Assembly (NCBI GenBank): GCA_029931535.1 | Contig: JAQPZY010001684.1 | Location: 5,673,501 to 5,737,500, forward strand | Origin: Margaritifera margaritifera | Taxonomy: Eukaryota; Mollusca; Bivalvia; Unionida; Margaritiferidae | Length of the DNA: 64,000 nt | Direction of reading: 5' to 3' | Shown here: one piece after another, positions 41,001 through 53,000 of the stretch | Position numbering within the stretch: position 1 is the stretch's first letter | Layout of the letters: each line of letters opens with the position of its first letter | Notes under the pieces: generated by a model | What the model was told of the DNA's origin: nothing | The model's input: the letters and a program-made list of their open reading frames with translations, nothing else | The model's database searches: none | Made by a program: the position numbers and the translations under genes

Positions 41001-44000
41001 ATATTCTATAACAATAAATACCTTTGTTTCACTGACAAGTAATGACATGGAGAAATATCGGAAGGAGAAATCAGTCAAACAAACAAAGCACCTATCCAAG
41101 TTTTGTTAATTGGTTGTTCATGGTAGCAACAGAAAATCAAATGAGTTTGTTGGCATAAATTGCTACCGAGTACCATATATACTTGCTTACAAGGATAGCA
41201 ACTGCAAACTGCATAGACCCAGATCTGCCATCGCATAATGCACTGGCAGATCTGGGTCTATGCAATTTGTAAGGACTAATTAGTAGAACAAACAACATAG
41301 ACCCTGATCAGCTGGTGCATTATGCAACAGCAGATCAGGGTATATGTTGTTTGCATTTGGACCCGGATTATACACTAGTACAAACGGTAAGTACTTAACA
41401 ATTAATTAGATAATATGAAAGGTACTGCGCTGTTGTTTTCCTCTGAGTTATTACAGATCTTAAATTTACATAAAAATCTGTAACCATCATGATCAGGATG
41501 AAAATTTTAACCTGAAATAGTCAAGAAGTTTCAACAGTGAATGGTTGGACCAGTTCCCATGGCTGAGATATGAGAAAATATTGAATATGCTGTTTTGTGA
41601 GTTATGTCAAAACACAAACAGAAGAACAATTTTGTCAGTCCCGGTGTGTTTCAAATTTTCCAAGTTAGCCCATGTCCACTGTGCAGGGTGTAATGAACAG
41701 ATTCATTCCTCAAATGCTGAAAATGCAGCAAAAAAAGCAATATTCTTGTTATGATGTTTGACAAAGGAATGGACTTGGTAGAAGATTCTATGAGAATGCT
41801 ATTTTGAAAAGCTTATTTTATTGTGAAGGAAAATGTTTTGAATGACAAGTATTAGTCCCTGCATGAGCTCAGTCCATTTAATGAATTTTAAATTTATGGG
41901 AAATGCTTTGATATTGTTAGAGAGAAGGTGTAAAGTCTTCCATCGGTCATGCTTGTAGATCTTCTTTAACCAAATAATGAGACCTAAATAGGGGTTGAAA
42001 TAGTTGTTGTTAAAAAAAAAAAAAAAATAGAAAAGAGACATGTTTCAAATATTACAAAATCTAATTTTGAGCAATGCATTTTTTTTTTCTTGTATCATTA
42101 CATGTGCTTTTTCCACATTGATTGCATTCATTCTAAAGCACTTCTAGTATCATACACTGGAAGTTTGACACTCTAGAGAGAAAATGATTTCACACCAATG
42201 CAGAGATCCATACATGTGACAGAACAGAGAAGTCAGCTTAAGACAGATCAGGAGATTTGCAAAATTTGGTCAGGAGCTTTGACTTCAAAAGAGGGAGGAT
42301 TTTCAACGACCTGATTTTTAGCATGCAAATGGACAAAAATTACAACTTTTGAACAAATTCCCAGTTTTAAGAAAATTAAAATATGCACATCATCTCATCA
42401 CATCAGTCCTTTCACAGTAAATTGTTGCCATTCATACTCTCCTTGTATGCACCACAATCATTTTAGCACTTCTTAGGAGATCATTATCTGGATTATATTT
42501 GTGACAGTCCTCATCATTGTTGTTCTCAACACTTAGGAGATGATGTATTGTTACTGGATCCAGGTTTCCACTGCAGTCAGCCTGAATTTTCCTCAGAATG
42601 GAAAATGTCCTTTCAGTGTCTGCATTTTAATGGGGCAGTGTTAGTACAACTCTAATGAGTCCACCATGAAGTTTAAATTGTTTCCTGCCTGTGGGTAGAT
42701 TTAAGTTGCTGACTGCCTGTCAGAACTTCTTAAAAGCGGTGCTATCTGGGTTGAATTTGGGAAGTTCCCATTGAACTTGACTTTATAGGAATGGCAGAAT
42801 GCATATTCATATCCCTTTGAACTTGATTCCAACAATGAAATTCCTGTTTCCATTCATTATTGAATTGTGTGAGATTTTTCGGTTGTTTAGATTTTGGCGT
42901 TTCAGAATTGTGAGATCATGCACGCTTAGAGATCGACAGACATTAAATACCGATACCAAACCAACTTGTTTTATGTCACCTGAGCTCTTTAGTAATGCCT
43001 AATCCATCCATAATCCATTAACATCTTTATCCACTCCAAAGTACTACTGATCACACATAGTATAATCCGATGATTAATTTTAGGTTATTGTCTTTTGAAT
43101 TAGCAATTAAAGTGTCATGCTCACAGTCTTGTGATCACAGGAAGTCTTTACCTTAAATATACTACACTGGAAGCAAGGTGTAAAAAAACCTGGAAAAATG
43201 TCTGTTCTGGAATTGTTTAAAAAATAATTTTGAATATGCAGAAGATTTCAGTGAGTGACAGGAGGGATGGGAGACACCCCTCATTTTGGGAGGTTCACAT
43301 TTACAGTGATCTTAAGTTCCAGATGTTTTAGTCTAAATCTAAGAGATAGAGCAATTACTATTGCATCTGAATTGCACCCTGGCATGAACCCTATGTGTGT
43401 GTGTGTGTGAGAGTGTGTTTTCAATATTAAAATATTTAAATAATTATAAGAATATTTTCATTGCAATTACATTTATTGTATATACTCGCATATAAGTTGG
43501 GTCCAAATGCAAACCACATAGACCCTGATCTGCCATGGCATAATGCGCTGGCAGATCAAGGTCTGTGTTGTTTGTTCTACTGATTAGTCCTTACAAACTG
43601 CATAGACTCGGATCTGCCGACGCATTATGCGATGGCAGATCATCGATGTGACTCGTGGATGTTATAATACTGAAACATGTTAGAGGGGAGGGATCTTTTT
43701 AAACTTATAAACATGTTGGATCATAAAAAGGACAAATCAATAGCGCTTTACAAATTTAAAAATAAGAATATGAGAATGATGTAATACAGCACTCAGATTG
43801 AGCACATTGTCATCTTCATTGCAGAATTTGTGGACTTGACTTTACGGTCATTCAACGAAATTTAGACATGTTGACTAGTTAAAGTGAGTGTTGTATATAA
43901 ATAATTTATCAATATGTGTTGTGTTTGAATTCTGGTACTAATCCACATGGATTTTCCCCATTTGTGACAAGAATTTTAACCAGCTGCAGATCCAGGTTAG

Positions 44001-47000
44001 TAGCAAAAATGAATGTACATTTTTCATACAGTTTATTGTAATTATGGCATGTAATATACATAGATTACACTTGTTATGCTCAGATTACGCTTTTTTGCCA
44101 CTTATATTAGTAGTAATTACGCTTATATGTCTCTAAGGGTTGGCATGTATGCAAAGGCATAAACTTGCAGATGAGAAAAACAAAAAATCTGACCCAAACT
44201 GGCAAAACAAGCATCGTCCATAAAGATGAAAGTACTTTTATGGTTAAAATTAATAGAGAAATAACTTGTTATATTCTTGTTGTCAAAATAGCTGTTTTAA
44301 GGAAAGCTGTGACAGTTTTCTTCCCAAAACATTTTTCTGATGCCCCATCACAAAAGGGGTAGGGCATATAGCGTTACCCATGTCTGTCCACATGTACATA
44401 TGTCACACCTTGGTTAAGATTTGAGTTTAGGTCACTTTTCAGGCACTTGGGTGGGGCATTCATTTTCCATGACTACATAAATTTTTAGCTCATGTGGCAA
44501 GTGAGCTAATGTTGTAACTATGCATCTGTCATATGTTGTGAATCATGCCTTGTTCATCTTGCATACATCCGTCAACAGTTGCTTATTACCACTCTGGAGC
44601 CCATATTTCTGATCCAATTTCAATCAGACTTGGAATGTGGGTTTATATCATCAAAATCTCAGACAAGTTTATATCATCAAAATCTCAGATGAGTTCGATA
44701 ATGAGTGAGATTGAAATGAGGTGAACTTGCATCTGATTTGTTAACCTTATTAGCACTCTGGAGGCCATATTTCTGATCTGATTTAGATCAAACTTGGAAT
44801 ATATGCTTATATTATTAAAATAATGAGCAAGATCATCACATTCTAATGAGGTGATCTTGCATCTGATTGGATGAGCTTGTTGCCACTCTGGAGGCATTTC
44901 TGATCTGATTTTGATAAAACATGGAAAATATGCTTATATCTTCAAGATCTTGGATGAGTTTGATAATGAGCTAGATCAATGCATACTAATTAGGTGATCT
45001 TGCATCTGATTGGCTGAGCTTGTTACCCCTGTGGAAGTCACATTTCTGATCTGATTTTAATCAAACTTGAAATATGGGCTTATATTGTCAAGGTCTTGGA
45101 TGGAATAGATAATGTGTGAGATCCACACATATTAATGAGGCAATATTGCATCTGATTGGCTGACCTTGTGACCAGCCTGGAGGTCATATTTCTGATCTTA
45201 TTTTGATCAGACTAGGAATATATGCTTATATCATCAAGATCTTGGACAATTTTGATAATGACTAAGATTTGTGCATATTAATGAGGTGATCTTGGATATG
45301 ATTGGCTGAGTTTATTATCTAGAAGCCATGATTCTGATCTGATTTTGACCAAAATTGGAATAAGGGCTTATAGCATCAATATCTTGAACAATATTGAAAG
45401 TGAACATGATCCATGCATATTAATGAGGTGCTCTTGAATCTGATTGGCTGAGTTTGTTGCCACTGTTGAAGCCGTATTTTTTATTAGATTTTGATCAGAC
45501 TTCAATCAGGCTATATTAATGAGATGCCTTGCATCTGATTGTCTGAGTGTGTTACCTCTCTAGATCTAGAGACTATATTTCTCATTCAATTTCTATAAAA
45601 CTTCCTAAATGGGTTTTTATCATCAAGATCTTGGATGACTTTGATTATGAACAAGAGACTGCATATTTATCATGCCATTATCTTTAAAACAAATTTGTAT
45701 AAGGATATAGTAAAATAAATAAAATCAACATAATATAAAGTTTCGGAAATAGTTTATCTTTTTTGTCTTCTTACGATACTACATAAGCCTACTTAGAGAA
45801 ATGGTCAACTGTTAAGTTATGTATGCCAGGTGAGTGATATCAAGCCCATTTGGGCCTCTTGTTTGAAAATATACCATCCAGGCGGATTTTCTGCTAAATG
45901 TTACACAACTTTCAAAAAGATCATTAAAAAATTACCATTTTAAGACTTGCACAAAAGAAATCAACTGATAGATGGATTGACGTATGCATTTTTATTGACA
46001 GTACCCGGTAATTTCCTTTGGATGACTACAGAGATTTCTTAATGAGCACAAGATCATCGATATTCATCAACATTCATCTGAAACTGAAATTTTCATTTAG
46101 AGTTGAGAAATAAAGACATCTTGTTTTTTCAAGCCTTCAGAGCATGTCATAATACATGTTTGTATAAATTTCATGTATTTTATAACATGTTTTGATATAT
46201 TGTGATTTCTGTTGTCATGTATGTTGATGTTTTCTGTCTTGACAGATAATAGTAGTGGCTATCCTGGAGATGTGAGCCTGTCCCAGTTGGCAGTGGAGAC
46301 GCTTGGCTTTCTTCTTGCTGGCTCCATGGATAGATGCAAGTAAGTTTCATCATTGATCTACAGGTCCTTGTGCTGTGTGAAATAAATATCCATGGATAGA
46401 TGCAAGTAAGTTTCATCATTGATCTAAAGGTCCCTGTACTCGGTGAAATAAATATCCATGGATAGATGCAAGTAAGTTTCATCATTGATCTACAGGTCCC
46501 TGTACTGTGAAATAAATATCCATCGATAGATGCAAGTAAGTTTCATCATTGATCTACAGGTCCCTGTACTCTGTGAAATAAATATCCATCGATAGATGCA
46601 AGTAAGTTTCATCATTGATCTACAGGTCCCTGTACTATGAAATAAATATCCATGGATAGATGCAAGTAAGTTTCATCATTGATCTACAGGTCCCCCTGTA
46701 CTCTGTGAAATAAATATCCATCAATAGATGCATGTAAGTTTAATCATTGATCTACAGGTTCCTGTACTCTGTGAAATAAATATCCATGGATAGATGCAAG
46801 TAAGTTTCATCATTGATCTGCAGGTCCCTGTACTGTGAAATAAATATCCATGGATAGATGCAAGTAAGTTTCATCATTGATCTACAGGTCCCTGTACTGT
46901 GAAATAAATATCCATCGATAGATGCAAGTAAGTTTCATCATTGATCTACAGGTCCCCCTGTACTCTGTGAAATAAATATCCATCAATAGATGCATGTAAG

Positions 47001-50000
47001 TTTAATCATTGATCTACAGGTTCCTGTACTCTGTGAAATAAATATCCATGGATAGATGCAAGTAAGTTTCATCATTGATCTACAGGTCCCTGTACTGTGA
47101 AATAAATATCCAGTCATAGATGCAAGTAAGTTTCATCATTGATCTACAGGTCCCTGTACTGTGAAATAAATATCCATGGATAGATGCAAGTAAGTTTCAT
47201 CATTGATCTACAGGTCCCTGTACTCTGTGAAATAAATATCCATGGATAGATGCAAGTAAGTTCCATCATTGATCTACAGGTCCCTGTACTGTGAAATAAA
47301 TATCCAATCATAGATGCAAGTAAGTTTCATCATTGATCTACAGGTCCCTGTACTGTGAAATAAATATCCATGGATAGATGCAAGTAAGTTTCATCATTGA
47401 TCTACAGGTCCCTGTACTGTGAAATAAATATCCATCGATAGATGCAAGTAAGTTTCATCATTGATCTACAGGTCCCCCTGTACTCTGTGAAATAAATATC
47501 CATCAATAGATGCATGTAAGTTTAATCATTGATCTACAGGTTCCTGTACTCTGTGAAATAAATATCCATGGATAGATGCAAGTAAGTTTCATCATTGATC
47601 TACAGGTCCCTGTACTGTGAAATAAATATCCAGTCATAGATGCAAGTAAGTTTCATCATTGATCTACAGGTCCCTGTACTGTGAAATAAATATCCATCGA
47701 TAGATGCAAGTAAGTTTCATCATTGATCTACAGGTCCCTGTACTCTGTGAAATAAATATCCATGGATAGATGCAAGTAAGTTTCATCATTGATCTACAGG
47801 TCGCTGTACTGTGAAATAAATATCCAATCATAGATGCAAGTAAGTTTCATCATTGATCTACAGGTCCCTGTACTGTGAAATAAATATCCATGGATAGATG
47901 CAAGTAAGTTTCATCATTGATCTACAGGTCCCTGTACTCTGTGAAATAAATATCCATGGATAGATGCAAGTAAGTTTCATCATTGATCGACAGGTCCCTG
48001 TACTGTGAAATAAATATCCATGGATAGATGCAAGTAAGTTTCATCATTGATCTACAGGTCCCTGTACTCGGTGAAATAAATATCCATGGATAGATGCAAG
48101 TAAGTTTCATCATTGATCTACAGGTCCCTGTACTGTGAAATAAATATCCATGGATAGATGCAAGTAAGTTTCATCATTGATCTACAGGTCCTTGTGCTGT
48201 GTGAAAAAAAACTAAGATATTGACCATGTGATTCTGCCTATAAATGCATGCATGTCTGTCTATGAATGCATGCGTGTCTTTTTGCAGGATTTCTCACTAT
48301 TACAGTTTTCATGCTTAGAGATATTATGTAACTGTGGATAAAAGTTGCAGAATCATGAGCTATCAGCTAGGGACAGAGAAAACACAGCCCATCTGTCAAT
48401 TAAAGTTAGCACTTTTTGCTGTTATTTCAAAACGTTAGTAGGGATGAGTTAAATTTATTGCTCAGACTGCAACATTGTAAGTCACATTCAGAGGAATGTC
48501 CCCCATTGATTCATGTGACTGATTCTTTTGGTCATTCCTTCACTCAGACATTAGTTTGCATTGGATATATAAAAAAAGGTGTCTCTGCTATACTGTCAAA
48601 CATGTCCTAATGGTCACCTTTATATAATAGTCACCTGGTCATAACAGGCATTGTAATTTCCCCCTTGCAAATTTCCTATATAAAACTCATGTATTCAGTG
48701 ATCATCTGCTTTGCGCAGTCAGCGGCCAGGTGTTTCCTAACCAAATAATGGTTTCCACTGCTTTAAGTGGTCACTGGAGTGTATCAACAGCGACTGCTTG
48801 ATGTGTGCAAAATAAACAGTTTCTACAATGACAATGTCCTATGCACAGCAGACCAGATCGACAGTATCCATGATACCAGTACATGTGGACTGGCATCACA
48901 TTTGGAATCATCTATCCAGCCTTCTGGCCCGGCCCAACTGACCATGCCGGACCGGCATTCCCAGCCAGACCACGTTCCATGCTGGACATGCCTCGGCCGG
49001 CCCTACTAGCATATCGTACAGGTGGAACCTTTTAAATGCATGGTGACAATTTGGTGTCATCACTTCTATACAGAATGCTATACCCTAGGACTCAGACCAT
49101 ACAGGAGGAAGACAATACCCCGGTCTATGAGGGGTGTGACAAGGACTTACCTGAACATTCTGATCTGACATGTAAAGGACAGAATTCAGTTTTAAGGTGG
49201 CAGTCAAAGAAATATACAGACTTTTGCCTCTGTTGGAATGCCCTCCTCCACTGGCAGTCAATACTACGTACAAGGGTCAAGGCCTCAGTTGAAGTAGATG
49301 AAGATGATGAACATTTGTCCTTCACAATTTTACCACAATCATCAAAGATTGCAGAAATTACCGTGCGTCTCTCTGATAAAATTCATGATCCTGGTAATTT
49401 GAGGGCCTTTATTCAGTGAGTCAGTTGCAGGCAACTTTCTTACCACGCTGGAACAAATCACATACTGATGTTTATCATTTGGATGTACCTAGCCAAAACA
49501 AGGATATTACTGCCATCAACATGTCTGCTTCAGCTGTTATAAAGAGATAGACAAGTGTTTAATGCCACATCTAAGCTGGAAATGACTATGCCTGGGAATC
49601 GGTATGCCGTATTGCTAAGGTAGTCAGTAGGGCTTCTCACCACACAATGGCGAGCATCCTAATGGCCTTTTTTTAACCCTGACTTAATAAGAAGAGATGC
49701 ACTGTGATCTACTATTAAACCCCACCATGCGGCGACCCTGCACTCCCTCCATTTTGGTTCCCCTCTTCTGTTTAGGGGTCAAATTGAGGAGGTGAGAATG
49801 CATGTGGCACAGGAGTTGCCCCTTCACCGTTGCATGGAAGCCTCTATCGCTGCGTGACCCCGTCAGTGAGCGTACCAGAGAAGGGATGATTGTTGACAGA
49901 ATGACAGCAGGGGTATTTCTCAGAAACAACAGCAACCTTTTGTGGCCAGGCAAATTACAGATGTCCATATGCCCCTAAATTCTGCAGGCAGTCCAGGAGA

Positions 50001-53000
50001 GAGGAGAGAAAAGGTTTCTTATCCCCCAAGCCTCCTGCTAACTATCAATGATTTGCCATCCATCCTGCTTGCTGGCAAGCCTCCTGTGTGTGCCAGACTT
50101 AGATCAACCTATTTCCAACTAAAAAGATTTGGCCATCCAAGTCATTTGGAGGGGCTCTGGATCTCATTCATACAGCCCCCTTCACTTTCATCATCTTTCA
50201 TGACAGATTCCTAGCGAACCCACGAAGGGAGACATTTTACAGAAAGAGATTCCTGGGTTTATAAAAAAAATTTTTTTTAGTGACAATTAAATTTTCACTG
50301 AAAAATTTCTAAACAAAACCCACTAGAGGCTGTAATGAATGGCTTCAACAATACACATAAACATAAACTTGTACATTTAGTGTATGTAAGTCACATGTAA
50401 ATTATTTTGAAATTTATTGAGATATCTATAGGTTTGAACATTAATGAAAACTGAGAATGCTTGTGAAATAATTATTTATCAAACTTATTAACAGGAAAGT
50501 GACATTTGGTATGAGCAAGACTGACCAACATTTGTGTCATAAAGATAGTGTGTACATGATGTTCATCAATGCAGTTATCATCATGGACTCATAATAGTTT
50601 TCAAAACATCACTATTAAAACAAATCTTTTTATGGTCTAATTTAGGATACAGTCACACCCAAATGTCCATGTTATCAAGTAGAACTTAACTTTGCAAACA
50701 TCACAACCACAGATTTGCATTGGGGCTAGGCTCATATGTGAAAAGCAAGAAAAATGATGCAAAAGTATCACTTTACTCCTCTGTTTGAGTCCTTCTGCAT
50801 GTGTGCATGTATTCGTGTGTTTATCTTTGCTTCTGTTTTCCATTTTCTGAGACTTACAACAGAAATATTTGTAAATTTGCTAAAGGAGTAAAAGTTGTTA
50901 CAGATATTCTCAAAAATTAGGTGACAGCTTTGAAGTTGGAAAGTCAAATCCCCCAAGCTCGTCTTCATTGTGATAAATAAAAAGAATTTGTAGATTTGAC
51001 TTTTTAAGTATGTACAGGATGGATGGATGTTACTTTTATTTCACTTTTATGACAAATATTAAAGACTTTGTGCAAATCAGTGTGTATTGTGGCGCTTGTT
51101 ATAGCTTTATGGGGAAAATAATGGACGCTATATTTGTGCATTGATTGATGCAGAAAGTGTGTATTGTGGTGCTTGTTACAGCTTTATGGGGAAAATAATG
51201 GATGCTATATTTATGCATTGATTGATGCAGAAAGTGAAAACTTTTGAGAGTCTGTATTATTTTAATTTATATTTTAATTTAAAAGTATAAAAGGGTTACC
51301 ATACATATTTGCTTAAAAATCGAGTCCAACTGCAAACTGCATAGACCCAAATCTGCCGTCGCATAAAGCATTGGCAGATATGGATCTATGCAGTTTGTTA
51401 GGAGTAATCAGTAGAACAAATAACATAGACCCTGATCTACATGTTCATTATGCGATGGCAGATCAAGGTCTATGTTGTTTGCAGTTGGACTTGATTTATA
51501 AATGGGTATATACAGTATGCTAGTCAAAGTGCTTTAGGACAAAAATTAGTACCTTAAATCATTGTCTTTGTGATAAAACAGTTGTGAGACTGCCTATATA
51601 ATGTCATCTAAAGATGGCATTTCCCCATAAATTAAAAAAGAATAAAACCAGAAAGAAAAAGACTTAAGCAGATGCTGTTCTGAATTATCTCTGGTCAACT
51701 AAAATCTGAGATATGGATTCCTAAATCAATCCTAAAGCCAATTTTTGGCATTCTTTTTTAATGATTCTAACACTGTTCCATGTACTGGATAGGCAAATAT
51801 GTTCTATGTACTGGACAGTGGAAAACATTCTGTGTAATGGAGAGGGAAAAATGTTTGAGTTGCCATGTCTTGTTTATATTATTCCATATACTCTGAGTGA
51901 AACAGTCATGCTCAAGACTGATTGGTCAATTGCCTTTTTAGATTACAAGCTTGATAAAGGGTCTGTAATTGAATGGTTTATATCAGGCTTGCTTTTTAAG
52001 TCTTCTTCATCAGAATGTGAGATATATGTTTTGCTTTTTCAGCAGTTTTGGCATTATTACCTTCCTTCTCAATACTTGGTAGGTTATTTGGCATAATTAC
52101 CTTCCTTCTCAATACTTGGTAGGTTATTTGGCATAATTACCTTCCTTCTCAATACTTTGGTAGGTTATTTGGCATAATTATCTTCCTTCTCAATACTTTG
52201 GTAGGTTATTTGGCATAATTACCTTCCTTCTCAATACTTTGGTAGGTTATTTGGCATAATTACCTTCCTTCTCAATACTTTGGTAGGTTATTTGGCATAA
52301 TTACCTGCCTTCTCAATACTTGGTAGGTTATTTGGCATAATTACCTTCCTTCTCAATACTTTGGTAGGTTATTTGCAAATTAAAGATTATTTTCATATCT
52401 CTTCTTCTTCAGATTACACAGCCAATAATGTTATCTACATAGTATTTCATATTCAGATTACAAGCTGTATATATATACCATGTGAGTTACACAGCCAATA
52501 ATGTTATATACATAGTATTTCATATTCAGATTACAAGCTGTATATAGACCATGTGAGTTACACAGCCAATAATGTTATCTACATAGTATTTCATATTCAG
52601 GTTTCAAGCTATATATAGAACATGTGAGTTACACAGCCAATAATGTTATCTACATAGTATTTCATATTCAGGTTACAAGCTATATATAGACCATGTGAGT
52701 TACACAGCCAATAATGTTATCTACAAAGTATTTCATATTCAGGTTACAAGCTGTATATAGACCATGTGAGTTACACAGCCAATAATGTTATCTACATAGT
52801 ATTTCATTTTCAGGTTACAAGCTATATATAGAATATGTGAGCTAGACAGTCTATAATGTTATGTACATAGCATTTCATATTTTGATAATGTTTTTTATTT
52901 TATGTAGAACACTGATGCCAATTCAAGACATTGCCATACTGCAAACTGTGCAACACAGAAGTGGATATTCCAAGGTACGTGTATTGGTTAGATGTCCTAT

